Positions 1 to 8,255 of a stretch of DNA of 22,132 nt are shown here, piece by piece. Each line of letters opens with the position of its first letter. Positions within the stretch are counted from its first letter, which is position 1. The DNA comes from Tyzzerella sp. UBA1042 (GTDB lineage Bacteria; Bacillota; Clostridia; Lachnospirales; Anaerotignaceae). The stretch is taken from contig DCDZ01000061.1 of the NCBI GenBank assembly GCA_002316675.1, positions 4,857 through 26,988 of the forward strand, given 5' to 3'. Made by a program: the position numbers and the translations under genes. Below the pieces are notes generated by a model. It saw only the letters and a list, made by a program, of their open reading frames with translations, was not told the DNA's origin and made no database searches.

Positions 1-335
1 CCGCCCCCCTTACTTTCTATGACAGGCACCGCTGCAATGGAAAGGGCATCTTCCCTGCCCCAACGAACGGCCGTCACCGTTACCTCAAATTTTCTCCGGG
101 CAGTATCAAAAAACACAGTTTTCCCAAGAAACTGCTCTCCCTTTTTTTCTTCCTTCCATGCCGCACTCCACTGTTCTTCCCATATTTCATACAGCCTTTT
201 TCCCATAAGGGTGGTGTCTTCTTTTTTTGCCGCATCATTGCAAAACAAAATTTCATGGGTATCCCTATCCACAATATATACTACCACGTCTCCAATGGCA
301 TTCAAAATCTGCTCATAGCCTTCTTCTGGATTCAT
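1..335 (-). CDS. PAS-domain protein, N-terminal part (cut by window edge)
   Basis: An open minus-strand frame runs from ATG at 335-333 to the left edge without a stop, giving 111 codons. A ribosome binding site AAAGGGGG lies about 8 nt upstream. The protein starts MNPEEGYEQILNAIGDVVVY and continues with IVDRDTHEILFCNDAAKK and MGKRLYEIW, the pattern of a PAS sensor fold at about residues 10-100. It ends in a beta-rich part (KFEVTVTAVRW, ALSIAAVPVIES). PAS domains sense small ligands, redox state or light and usually precede an output domain such as a histidine kinase, GGDEF/EAL or a transcription regulator. The output domain lies outside the window, so the class of protein is not known. It has its own promoter and follows a terminator, so it is probably expressed separately from the activase gene. 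Confidence 0.8.
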   Translation of the reverse strand, partial: MNPEEGYEQILNAIGDVVVYIVDRDTHEILFCNDAAKKEDTTLMGKRLYEIWEEQWSAAWKEEKKGEQFLGKTVFFDTARRKFEVTVTAVRWGREDALSIAAVPVIESKGG

Positions 336-381
336 GACGGATGCCCCCTTTCCCCAAAATTTTCACCTTTATTTCTTCACA

Positions 382-411
382 AGTATAGTTTCTTTCCGCT
401 TTCATTGTCAA
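382..411 (-). promoter_or_regulatory. Sigma-A type promoter of the PAS gene
   Basis: On the minus strand, TTGACA (406-411, exact consensus -35) is followed after 18 bp by TATACT (382-387, -10). Transcription should start near 375, giving a leader of about 40 nt before the ATG at 335. It lies between the terminator of the activase gene and the PAS start codon. Confidence 0.7.
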
Positions 412-428
412 TCCTATCCGACAGGATT
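410..428. promoter_or_regulatory. Palindrome abutting the -35 of the PAS promoter (candidate operator)
   Basis: AATCCT at 410-415 and AGGATT at 423-428 are exact inverted arms. Inner positions also pair apart from one mismatch, so 8 of 9 symmetric pairs match. It overlaps the outer two bases of the -35, a place typical for a dimeric regulator. No regulator is identified. Confidence 0.35.
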
Positions 429-488
429 TTTTTTGGCAGGAAATTTTTGTCCCATTTTTTTCTTTTTTCGACAAAAACCATAATTGGT

Positions 489-536
489 AAAAAAAATAGG
501 AGGTATCCCCGGGTCTCGTTGGACCCTTGGGACACC
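489..536 (-). terminator. Rho-independent terminator of the activase gene
   Basis: On the minus strand the arms GGT, TCCC and GGGTC pair with GACCC, GGGA and ACC around a 6-nt loop (516-521), with small mismatches between the blocks. CCTA and eight T residues (489-496) follow. It lies 12 nt beyond the activase stop codon. Confidence 0.8.
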
Positions 537-548
537 CCCACCAAAAAC

Positions 549-3500
549 TTAATAGCTTCTTTCCCCTTCTTCTACCCGAAATGCTGCCTGCTCTAAGGAA
601 TGCACCTTGTTTAGGCCATTGGAACGGACAGCCTCCAAATTTTTGTGGGCACCGGCCAGCATCAGCTTAATACGGTTCAGCTGATTGATTTCACTGGCAC
701 CGGGATCATAGTCGATGGCAACCACATTAGACAAAGGATATTGCCTGCGCAGCTCCTTGATTACGCCTTTGCCTACCACATGGTTGGGCAGACATCCAAA
801 GGGCTGTGTGCAAACGATATTTGCCACACCGGTATGTATCAATTCAATCATTTCGGCGGTTAAAAACCAACCCTCTCCCGTTTGATTACACAAAGAAACC
901 ACCTTTTCGGCATACTTGCCAAGTTCCCGAATATCCTGCGGCGCATCGAAGCGCTGACTCTTTTTAAGTGCGGCTACCATCGGCTTTTGGTACCGCTCAA
1001 TGACCTTCGCCCCAATATCCGAAAGGATTCTGCTTTTTCTTGAACCGCCCAGATATTTTTCCTTCTGTGTTGCATTATAGCAGCAATACAAGCCAAAGGT
1101 CAGTAAATCCGGCATCACCGCCTCTGCCCCTTCCCGCTCTAACAAATTCACCAAATCATTATTGGCAGTGGGATGGAATTTCACCAAAATCTCCCCAACA
1201 ATGCCAACCCTTGGCTTCTCTATATCAAGCAATTCCAGCGTATCAAAGGCTTGTATAATATTACGAATATTTTCCCCAAAGGTACGGAAGTTGCCTGTGG
1301 TTACATCCTGCTTCACTTTTTCATTCCATTTTTCATAAAGGGCATTGGCCGAGCCCTTCACTTTTTCATAGGGCCGGGTTCGATACAGTACCCGCATAAA
1401 TACATCGCCGTAAACCAAGGCCTGCAACGCCTTATTCATCATACCGGGGCCAAGCTTAAAGCCTGGATTTTTCTCCAGCCCGGCGGGGTTTATGGAAATC
1501 ACAGGAATGTTGGGCATACCTGCATTTTCCAATGCCCTACGGATAAAAGCGATATAATTTGTGGCTCTGCAGCCGCCCCCTGTCTGAGAGATCAACAGGG
1601 CCGTTCTATCTAAATCATATTTCCCCGAAAACAGGCCGTTCATCAGCTGCCCAATGGTAATCAATGCGGGATAACACGCATCATTGTTTACATATTTCAG
1701 CCCCGTATCAATCGCGCTTCTATCCATGGCCTCCATAATTTCAAGGTTATAGCCGCAGGCACGCATAGCGGGCTGCAAAATATTGAAATGTATGGGTGAC
1801 ATTTGGGGACAAAGAATGGTGTATTTTTCACGCATTTCCTTTGTAAATAGTGCCCTGTGCAGGCTTGCGTCTCCCTCTTTTCTGGTGACGCCCTTCTCTC
1901 GTCTGTCCTCCAATGCAGCAATTAAGGAACGAATGCGAATACGGGCAGCACCCAGATTATTTACCTCATCTATCTTTAAAACGGTATAAATTTTACCGCA
2001 GGCATTGAGAATCTCCTTTACCTCATCGGTGGTTACGGCATCCAGCCCACACCCGAAGGAATTCAGCTGAACGTATTCCAGATGATCCTGCTTTGTCACA
2101 AAATCCGCCGCTTCATACAGCCTAGAGTGATAGGTCCACTGATCCCGCACCACTGTGGGGCGTTTTGCCCGCCCCATATGGGCCACGCTGTCCTCTGTTA
2201 AAACTGCGATGTTGTAGCCTGCAATCAGCTCGGGAATGCCATGGTTGATTTCCGGATCGGCATGGTAAGGCCGTCCGCCAAGCACAATGCCTGTAATCCC
2301 TGTTTCTTCCATGTAGCGCAGGGTTTCCTCTCCCTTTTCGTGCATATCCCGACGGAAGAGGGACCATTCATTCCATCCGCTGTAAACCGCTTCCTTGATC
2401 TCCCGTTTGGAACAGCCCAAAGGCTCAAACTCCTCGGCCATACGCTTTAAAATGGTTTCGATCTTATCCATGGCAAGGAAGGGATTCATGAATTTGATGC
2501 CCTTTTCCTGCAGCTCCTCTACGTTATTTTTAATGTTCTCGTTATAAGAAGCCACAATGGGACAATTATAGTTATTATCCGCCGCAATGCTGTCTCTTCT
2601 TTCATAAACAACACCGGGATAAAAAATCATATCCACCCCTTGCTCAATCAGATACATAATATGCCCATGCACCAGCTTCGCCGGATAACAAACGGATTCA
2701 CTGGGTATGGATTCCATGCCCTTTTCAAAAATTGCCTTTGAGGAGTTGGGGGAAAGCACCACGCGGTATCCCAGCTTTGTGAAGAAGGTATACCAGAAAG
2801 GATAATCCTCCCACATATTTAAAACTCTGGGGATGCCCACGGTGCCCCGCTTTGCTTCCTCCGCAGATAGCGGCACATAATCAAAGAGCCTATGTCTTTT
2901 ATATTCATACAGGTTCGGCGCAGGGTTTTTGCTTTTCTCCTTGCCCAAGCCTCTTTCACAGCGGTTTCCTGTGATAAACCGCCTATTGCCGCTAAAGCGG
3001 TTGATGGTCAACAGGCAATGGTTTGTACAGCCCTGACATCTTGCCATGGAGGAATGCACCTCAAGCCCATTCATGGCCTCCTTTGTAATCAGGGTGGTTT
3101 GGTAGCCCGGTTCATATTTTTCTCTGGCAATGAGCCCCGCCCCAAAGGCCCCCATAATGCCTGCAATATCAGGACGAACGGCCTGCCTGCCGCTAATCAT
3201 TTCAAAGCTTTTTAACACCGCATCATTATAAAAGGTTCCCCCCTGCACCACCATGGATTTTCCCATAGAATGAGGGTCTGCAATTTTAATTACCTTCAGC
3301 AGTGCATTTTTAATCACCGAATAGGCAAGCCCTGCGGAAATATCCGACACATCGGCGCCTTCCTTTTGTGCCTGCTTTACCCGGGAGTTCATAAACACCG
3401 TACAGCGGGAGCCTAAATCGATGGGGCTTTTTGAAAACAATGCAATTCTTGCAAAGTCAGCCACCTTATAATTTAAGGACTTTGCAAAGGTTTCGATGAA

Positions 3501-4874
3501 GGAGCCGCACCCGGAGGAACAAGCTTCGTTCAGCAAAACGCTGTCAATCACCTGATCCTTAATACGGATACACTTCATATCCTGCCCGCCGATATCTAAA
3601 ATAAAATCTACATCCGGGCGGAAAAATTGTGCCGCTTTATAGTGGGCTACCGTTTCTATGTATCCTAAGTCAATCATCAAGGCTTCCTTCAAAAGCCCTT
3701 CGCCGTACCCTGTCACGCAGGAGCTGCGAATGGCAACGTCCTTTGGCATTAAGTCATACATCTCGTTTAGGCTTTTCGTCACAACACCCAAAGGGTTTCC
3801 TTCGTTGCCTGCATAGAAGGAATACAGCAAGCTTCCATCCTCCGCCACCAAGGCAACCTTCGTTGTGGTGGAGCCGGCATCAATGCCCAAAAAGGCATCC
3901 CCATGGTATGTTGACAGGGGCGTTCTCTTTACCTTATGGCGATCATGCCTTTCCTTGAAGGCCTCATATTCGTCTTTGCTATGAAACAAAGGCTCCATAC
4001 GGCTTACCTCTGCCGTTAATTCCCCCTTGGCAATCAGCTTCTCCAAAATGGAGGCAAAGGTAAAGCCTGCCTCTTCCTGATTGGAAACCGCCGTACCATA
4101 GGCTGCAAAAAGGTGCGAATTTTCGGGAATGATTGCCGTTTCCTCCGTCAGCTTCAAGGTTTCAATAAACCTTGCCCGCAGCTCAGAGAGGAAATGAAGC
4201 GGCCCGCCCAAAAAGGCAACGTGGCCGCGAATAGGCTTTCCGCAGGCAAGCCCTGCAATCGTCTGATTGACTACGGCTTGAAAAATAGATGCCGCCAAAT
4301 CCTCCCGCTTTGCCCCCTCATTGATCAGGGGCTGTATATCGGTTTTTGCAAATACACCGCAGCGGGAAGCAATGGGATAAATCACCTCGTGCTTTTCCGC
4401 CAGGGCATTTAAGCCTGTTGCATCCGTTTGTAAAAGGCTTGCCATCTGGTCGATAAAAGAACCTGTGCCTCCGGCACAAACACCATTCATCCGCTGCTCC
4501 ACGTTTCCGTTGTCAAAATAAATAATTTTGGCATCCTCTCCGCCCAGCTCAATGGCAACATTGGTTAAAGGCGCAGTTGTTTCCAGAGCCTTTGCCGTTG
4601 CAACAACCTCTTGAATAAATTCTACCCCGATGCTTTTTGCCAAGGAAACGCCGCCGCTTCCGGTAATCATAACAGAAAACTTGGCTTCTCCAAGCTCTGC
4701 CTTCGCCTCTTGGATAATCTCTATCACCGTCTTCTTAATTTCAGAAAAATGTCTGCGATAGCAGCAAAATACCATATTCAATTCCCGGTCAACCAATACA
4801 ACCTTTACGGTTGTTGAGCCAATATCAATGCCCATTTTATATGTATTGTCCACACTGCCTTCATGATACTTCAC
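549..4874 (-). CDS. Acyl-CoA dehydratase activase-related fusion protein (BcrAD/BadF-type ATPase, DUF2229, HgdB-like)
   Basis: A very large protein of about 1441 residues. Two BadF/BcrA-type ASKHA ATPase modules stand in tandem: residues about 13-265 (MGIDIGSTTVKVV, GVCAGGTGSF) and 327-585 (LGIDAGSTTTKVAL, DIGGQDMKC, EACSSGCGSF). Each keeps the two cysteines (about 133/172 and 452/491) that in HgdC-type activators hold a [4Fe-4S] cluster between subunits. A four-Cys segment (C613, C616, C620, C639) follows, then a CoA-enzyme activase (DUF2229) region and a C-terminal 2-hydroxyacyl-CoA dehydratase-like region. Related activators use ATP to push an electron onto a dehydratase or reductase; the target of this long fusion form is not established. 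GTG at 4874 is preferred because GGGGG lies 8 nt upstream. TTG at 4880 would leave only 3 nt, and ATG at 4835 has no binding site. No dehydratase subunit genes are adjacent. Confidence 0.9.
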   Translation of the reverse strand: MKYHEGSVDNTYKMGIDIGSTTVKVVLVDRELNMVFCCYRRHFSEIKKTVIEIIQEAKAELGEAKFSVMITGSGGVSLAKSIGVEFIQEVVATAKALETTAPLTNVAIELGGEDAKIIYFDNGNVEQRMNGVCAGGTGSFIDQMASLLQTDATGLNALAEKHEVIYPIASRCGVFAKTDIQPLINEGAKREDLAASIFQAVVNQTIAGLACGKPIRGHVAFLGGPLHFLSELRARFIETLKLTEETAIIPENSHLFAAYGTAVSNQEEAGFTFASILEKLIAKGELTAEVSRMEPLFHSKDEYEAFKERHDRHKVKRTPLSTYHGDAFLGIDAGSTTTKVALVAEDGSLLYSFYAGNEGNPLGVVTKSLNEMYDLMPKDVAIRSSCVTGYGEGLLKEALMIDLGYIETVAHYKAAQFFRPDVDFILDIGGQDMKCIRIKDQVIDSVLLNEACSSGCGSFIETFAKSLNYKVADFARIALFSKSPIDLGSRCTVFMNSRVKQAQKEGADVSDISAGLAYSVIKNALLKVIKIADPHSMGKSMVVQGGTFYNDAVLKSFEMISGRQAVRPDIAGIMGAFGAGLIAREKYEPGYQTTLITKEAMNGLEVHSSMARCQGCTNHCLLTINRFSGNRRFITGNRCERGLGKEKSKNPAPNLYEYKRHRLFDYVPLSAEEAKRGTVGIPRVLNMWEDYPFWYTFFTKLGYRVVLSPNSSKAIFEKGMESIPSESVCYPAKLVHGHIMYLIEQGVDMIFYPGVVYERRDSIAADNNYNCPIVASYNENIKNNVEELQEKGIKFMNPFLAMDKIETILKRMAEEFEPLGCSKREIKEAVYSGWNEWSLFRRDMHEKGEETLRYMEETGITGIVLGGRPYHADPEINHGIPELIAGYNIAVLTEDSVAHMGRAKRPTVVRDQWTYHSRLYEAADFVTKQDHLEYVQLNSFGCGLDAVTTDEVKEILNACGKIYTVLKIDEVNNLGAARIRIRSLIAALEDRREKGVTRKEGDASLHRALFTKEMREKYTILCPQMSPIHFNILQPAMRACGYNLEIMEAMDRSAIDTGLKYVNNDACYPALITIGQLMNGLFSGKYDLDRTALLISQTGGGCRATNYIAFIRRALENAGMPNIPVISINPAGLEKNPGFKLGPGMMNKALQALVYGDVFMRVLYRTRPYEKVKGSANALYEKWNEKVKQDVTTGNFRTFGENIRNIIQAFDTLELLDIEKPRVGIVGEILVKFHPTANNDLVNLLEREGAEAVMPDLLTFGLYCCYNATQKEKYLGGSRKSRILSDIGAKVIERYQKPMVAALKKSQRFDAPQDIRELGKYAEKVVSLCNQTGEGWFLTAEMIELIHTGVANIVCTQPFGCLPNHVVGKGVIKELRRQYPLSNVVAIDYDPGASEINQLNRIKLMLAGAHKNLEAVRSNGLNKVHSLEQAAFRVEEGERSY

Positions 4875-4975
4875 TTCCAAAACCCCCTTCGATATACTTC
4901 CGCCATCAGCATTTCGTCTGATATACTTCCATATACGTTGTATCTATGTCAATTCTATTTATACTCGGTTCCATC

Positions 4976-5070
4976 AGCCCATCTGTGTAGAAACCATTTC
5001 CTTCCTGCAAAGATTTTTTCATCGAAAGTATCACCTGATGAAAATCAGGACAGATTGTTCATGCTGGGCT
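4976..5070 (-). ncRNA. Candidate structured leader RNA of the activase gene
   Basis: The leader between the promoter near 5105 and the GTG at 4874 is about 225 nt. On the minus strand AGCCC (5070-5066) pairs with GGGCT (4980-4976), and AUCUGU (5055-5050) with ACAGAU (4986-4981). Directly inside is a perfect hairpin CCUGAU-UUUC-AUCAGG (5049-5034). A further small GAAA/UUUC hairpin is possible at 4991-5001. GUGUAG at 5096-5091 could instead pair with CUACAC at 4990-4985, which overlaps the closing helix. It matches no riboswitch class I recognise. The rest of the 4875-5236 gap holds the promoter, a GGAAGTATATC direct repeat (4891-4901, 4920-4930) and the terminator of the next gene. Confidence 0.3.
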
Positions 5071-5104
5071 TAAAAAAAATTCATTTCTCACTACACATAA
5101 TTTC

Positions 5105-5132
5105 ATTATATGCACATTCCTTATTAATTCAA
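5105..5132 (-). promoter_or_regulatory. Promoter of the activase gene
   Basis: On the minus strand, TTGAAT (5127-5132) is followed after 16 bp by the exact consensus -10 TATAAT (5105-5110). Transcription would begin near 5098 and give a leader of about 225 nt. Confidence 0.6.
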
Positions 5133-5190
5133 TATTTTCGCCCGCTAAAATACCGTTAAAGTTTCTCTGAGGCCTGGTTTCAACTGGATT

Positions 5191-5231
5191 TCCATAAATA
5201 TAAAAGCCATTTTCCCAAAGGGAAAACAGCT
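5191..5231 (-). terminator. Terminator after the small membrane protein gene
   Basis: TTTTCCC (5210-5216) and GGGAAAA (5220-5226) form a perfect stem with a 3-nt loop, extended by AGC/GCT (5205-5207, 5229-5231). On the minus strand it is followed by TTTATATTTATGG. It begins 6 nt after the stop codon of the 5237-5614 gene and would end the tmk-rsmI transcript. Confidence 0.6.
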
Positions 5232-5236
5232 CCTTT

Positions 5237-5614
5237 TTACTCTACTATTTTTATTTCTTCAACCTTCTCCAGTTGATGTGCCACAATTTGATTGTGAGTG
5301 CGAATACAAATGAGATTGATTCGATTCATCCCGATTAATTCACCCTCGATGATTTTTTTCTGAATTGTTGTCACTTTAATACGCATTCCCCGGGTAAATT
5401 CCCGCCCATGGAAGGTAAGGCTTTGAATGGGAAACAGCTCCTTGCATCTCTCATAAACATCAGCCATATCCAAATTTTTCACTTCAAAATCCATTTCCGT
5501 TTCCCGGGATAAAAAAAGCCGCCGAAAAATCCGTATTCCGGAGAAAATCACATATGCAATGCAGGCAGCAAGCAAAAAATCCCGCCAGCCTAACGCCAAA
5601 AAACCCTCCATCAT
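5237..5614 (-). CDS. Small single-pass membrane protein of unknown function
   Basis: A 125-residue protein I do not recognise. Residues about 2-24 (FLALGWRDFLLAACIAYVIF) form one membrane segment, followed by basic residues (RIFRRLF) that suggest the rest is cytoplasmic. The soluble part contains MADVYERCKELF, a beta-rich stretch (GMRIKVTTIQKKIIEGELIG) and a charged tail ending VEEIKIVE. The frame extends upstream to 5665, but ATG at 5614 is preferred because GAGG lies 8 nt before it; ATG at 5620 would leave only 2 nt. It is the last gene after rsmI, 157 nt downstream of it, and is followed by a terminator. Its position suggests co-transcription with the tmk-rsmI cluster but does not reveal a function. 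Confidence 0.7.
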   Translation of the reverse strand: MMEGFLALGWRDFLLAACIAYVIFSGIRIFRRLFLSRETEMDFEVKNLDMADVYERCKELFPIQSLTFHGREFTRGMRIKVTTIQKKIIEGELIGMNRINLICIRTHNQIVAHQLEKVEEIKIVE

Positions 5615-5771
5615 ACTCATAACCTCTTTTCTGTCTCTCTTTGCACGCCTAAAGCTTAGAAGCATCTCCCATTGCCATAGGGAATGCCCTGAAAAAATAC
5701 CGGGGACTCCTTCTATGCATACGCAGCAGCCTCTTATTTTGTGCAGATTTTTCTTTTTTCCATACTATTTT

Positions 5772-6638
5772 CTAATCCGTACTCTGACCGGTTTTATATT
5801 CTTTATAAATGTCCCGCTTGGACACCCCTCTGTCCTTGGCCGCCTGCTTCATGGCGTCCTTCTCTGTAAAGCCCTGCTCCAAATATTTTTGTATATGGTC
5901 GCTGATGGAAATTTCTCCCCATACGTCTTGAACTTTCCGGGTCTGCTCCTCCAAGGAAAGGCCTTCCACCACTAAAACAAATTCGCCTTTTGGCTGATTT
6001 TCCTTGAAATATGCCCTGTGGTCTCCCAAGGAGCCTCGTCTGACTTCTTCAAATTTTTTGGTCAGCTCCCGGGCGGCGGCACAAATGCGGTCTTCCCCAA
6101 AAATCTCCGCCAATTCCCCAAGGGTATCCGTCAGCCGATGGGGGGCTTCATAAAATATCATGGTGCGATGCTCTTTTTCCAGCGTCTGCAAAATCTGCCG
6201 CCGCTCTTTTTTATCCGGCGGTAAAAACCCTTCAAACACAAACCTGCGGGTATCCAAACCGGAAAGCACCAGCGCAACCACCGCCGCCGATGCCCCGGGG
6301 GCAACGGTCACGGGCACCTCTGCGGCATAGCAAAGCTTCACCAAGTCTGCGCCGGGATCGGAAATGCCGGGCATCCCCGCATCGCTAACCAAGGCAATGC
6401 TTTCCCCCCGCAAAAGCTTCTCCACCAGAAAAGGCCCTTTCCCCGCTTTATTATGCTCATGATAGCTGGTCATGGGGGTTTTGATTTCATAGCGGTTTAA
6501 AAGCTTCAGCGTATTTCTTGTATCCTCCGCCGCAATGATGTCAACGGTTTTCAGCAGCTTTAACGTTCGTAATGTAATGTCCTCCAAATTACCAATGGGC
6601 GTCGCACAAAGGTATAATGTTCCTGCCATAGTCTCCAT
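5772..6638 (-). CDS. rsmI: 16S rRNA (cytidine-1402 2'-O)-methyltransferase RsmI
   Basis: About 288 residues, usual for the family. It transfers a methyl group from S-adenosylmethionine to the 2'-OH of C1402 in 16S rRNA, in the decoding centre. It opens with GTLYLCATPIGNLEDITLR, then AAEDTRNTLKLL, SDAGMPGISDPGA and VAPGASAAVVALVLSGL, the signature of the tetrapyrrole methylase-like fold, and FYEAPHRL follows near the middle. The C-terminal region (SISDHIQKYLEQGFTEKDAM) looks like the small helical domain of RsmI proteins. ATG at 6638 overlaps the trmN6 stop by one base (TGATG), which suggests coupled translation. GTG at 6641 and ATG at 6629 are alternatives. Confidence 0.95.
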   Translation of the reverse strand: METMAGTLYLCATPIGNLEDITLRTLKLLKTVDIIAAEDTRNTLKLLNRYEIKTPMTSYHEHNKAGKGPFLVEKLLRGESIALVSDAGMPGISDPGADLVKLCYAAEVPVTVAPGASAAVVALVLSGLDTRRFVFEGFLPPDKKERRQILQTLEKEHRTMIFYEAPHRLTDTLGELAEIFGEDRICAAARELTKKFEEVRRGSLGDHRAYFKENQPKGEFVLVVEGLSLEEQTRKVQDVWGEISISDHIQKYLEQGFTEKDAMKQAAKDRGVSKRDIYKEYKTGQSTD

Positions 6639-7393
6639 CACGCCTGCCCTTCTCCGTAATAAATATCATAGGCCTCTTGGGTATATTGCCCCGGTTGGCT
6701 GTAAATAATCAGCGGCGGCTCCACCCGAATCATGGGGTTGCCGTCCTTGCAGCCCTCCACCAGCACCATGGTAGGCGCTTTCTCCCGAAAGGGGTGGATG
6801 AATCGCAGGCGTTTGGGCTCCAAGCGATACCGGCGTAACAGTGTCAATATATCCGTCAGCCGATGGGGGCGGTGTATCATATAAAACCGCCCGCCCTTTT
6901 GGAGCATTTGGCTTGCCCCCCATACTACATCCCCCAGGGAGCACAGCAGCTCATGCCTTGCAATGGCCTTTGGGCTGTGGGGATTGACCAAGCCGCCTCC
7001 TTCGTTCATATAGGGTGGATTGGCCGTCACCACGTGGAAGCTGTGTCCCGCAAAAAGGGAGGCCACCTCTTTGATGTCTCCTTGGCGGATAGATACCTTA
7101 TCCTCAAGCTCATTCAAAGCCACGCTTCTTTCCGCCATTTCCGCACTTTCCTCTTGAATTTCAAGGCCGGTGAAGTGGGCGCCTTGGGTTTTTGCCGCCA
7201 GCAAAATGGGAATAATGCCCGTGCCCGTGCCCAAATCCAAAACCCGGTCGCCCTTTTTTACTCTGGCGAAGCTGCTGAGCAATACCGCATCCACCCCAAA
7301 ACAGAACCGTGTGGGGTCTTGGATGATGTGGTATCCGTTTCGGTGTAAATCATCCACCCGTTCAAACACATTGATTTTTATATCAGTCCTCAT
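6638..7393 (-). CDS. trmN6: tRNA1(Val) A37 N6-methyltransferase family protein
   Basis: 251 residues, a class I S-adenosylmethionine-dependent methyltransferase. The N-terminal part has the family sequence DPTRFCFGVDAVLLSSF. The cofactor loop VLDLGTGTGIIPILLA follows near residue 50, and the catalytic NPPY motif of N6-adenine methyltransferases (VTANPPYMNEGGG) near residue 125. The family methylates A37 in tRNA1(Val) in E. coli (YfiC); the B. subtilis neighbour YabB is the closest contextual match, so the tRNA substrate here is inferred. The ATG lies inside the end of ricT (11-bp overlap), with GAGG about 12 nt upstream, so initiation is probably coupled to ricT translation. Confidence 0.9.
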   Translation of the reverse strand: MRTDIKINVFERVDDLHRNGYHIIQDPTRFCFGVDAVLLSSFARVKKGDRVLDLGTGTGIIPILLAAKTQGAHFTGLEIQEESAEMAERSVALNELEDKVSIRQGDIKEVASLFAGHSFHVVTANPPYMNEGGGLVNPHSPKAIARHELLCSLGDVVWGASQMLQKGGRFYMIHRPHRLTDILTLLRRYRLEPKRLRFIHPFREKAPTMVLVEGCKDGNPMIRVEPPLIIYSQPGQYTQEAYDIYYGEGQA

Positions 7394-8255
7394 ATGATTT
7401 CAATTCCTCAGGAACAGACTCCTGTCTCTTTTTTTTCTTAGATTTAATCACTTTTATTTCGTCCGCATGGTAAAACGCAATGGTAGGCGGGTCATTTTCT
7501 TTTTTTCTCACCGCCGCCTTCACCTGCTGGAGCAATACATTGGTGGAAAGAATTTCCCCCGTACCCTCGGGTGTGGAAATAATATCCCCAACCTTAGGCA
7601 TCTTGCGGTTCAGCTCTACATAAACCTCTTCCTCATATTTCAAACAACACATCAGCCGGCCGCAAATACCGCTGATTTTTGTGGGGTTCAAAGAAAGACT
7701 CTGTTCCTTTGCCATTTTAATGGATACAGGCTGAAAATCTCCCAAAAAGGTTGCGCAGCAAAGGGTTCTGCCGCAAATACCAATGCCGTTGAGCATCTTC
7801 GCTTCATCTCTTACGCCGATCTGGCGCAATTCAATGCGGGTACGGAAGGTAGAGGCCAGCTCCTTCACCAGTTCTCTGAAATCCACCCTGCCATCAGAGG
7901 TAAAATAGAAAATCAGCTTATTCCGGTCAAAGGTCATTTCTACATCCACCAGCTTCATATCCAGCCCCAAGCGGGCAATCTGTCCAAGGCAAATTTGGAA
8001 TGCCTCGGCTTCTCTTTTTTCGTTGTTCTCCACCGTACGGGCATCCTCTTTGGTTGCCCTGCGCAAAACCTTCTTCAAAGGCGGCACAATGGTCTCCTCT
8101 GCCACATGGGTATTTTCTTTGATTACCTGTCCATATTCCACGCCCCGGGCAGTTTCCACAATGGCACAGTCTTCCTTGCTCAATGTGAGTCCGTCGGGAT
8201 CAAAATAATACATTTTCCCCGCTTTTTTAAATCGAATTCCTACCACTTCTATCAT
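7383..8255 (-). CDS. ricT: RicT (YaaT/PSP1 family) regulatory iron-sulfur protein
   Basis: 290 residues. In B. subtilis RicT (YaaT) joins RicA and RicF in a complex that carries iron-sulfur clusters, promotes RNase Y-dependent mRNA processing and supports sporulation and biofilm formation. Seen here: the N-terminal core MIEVVGIRFKKAGKMYYF, GVEYGQVI, and the paired cysteine motifs CGRTLCCATFLGDF and ICGRLMCCLKYEEE that define the PSP1/YaaT family. The C-terminus is Lys-rich (VIKSKKKKRQ). The gene overlaps holB by 4 bp (ATGA), which suggests translational coupling. ricA and ricF partners are not in the window, which is normal because they lie elsewhere in Bacillus. Confidence 0.93.
   Translation of the reverse strand: MIEVVGIRFKKAGKMYYFDPDGLTLSKEDCAIVETARGVEYGQVIKENTHVAEETIVPPLKKVLRRATKEDARTVENNEKREAEAFQICLGQIARLGLDMKLVDVEMTFDRNKLIFYFTSDGRVDFRELVKELASTFRTRIELRQIGVRDEAKMLNGIGICGRTLCCATFLGDFQPVSIKMAKEQSLSLNPTKISGICGRLMCCLKYEEEVYVELNRKMPKVGDIISTPEGTGEILSTNVLLQQVKAAVRKKENDPPTIAFYHADEIKVIKSKKKKRQESVPEELKSYED

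Noticed and set aside
4947..4952. Second promoter for the activase gene (TTGACA on the minus strand)
   Set aside because: The nearest -10-like hexamer (TATATC) is 21 bp away; the upstream TTGAAT-16-TATAAT is better.
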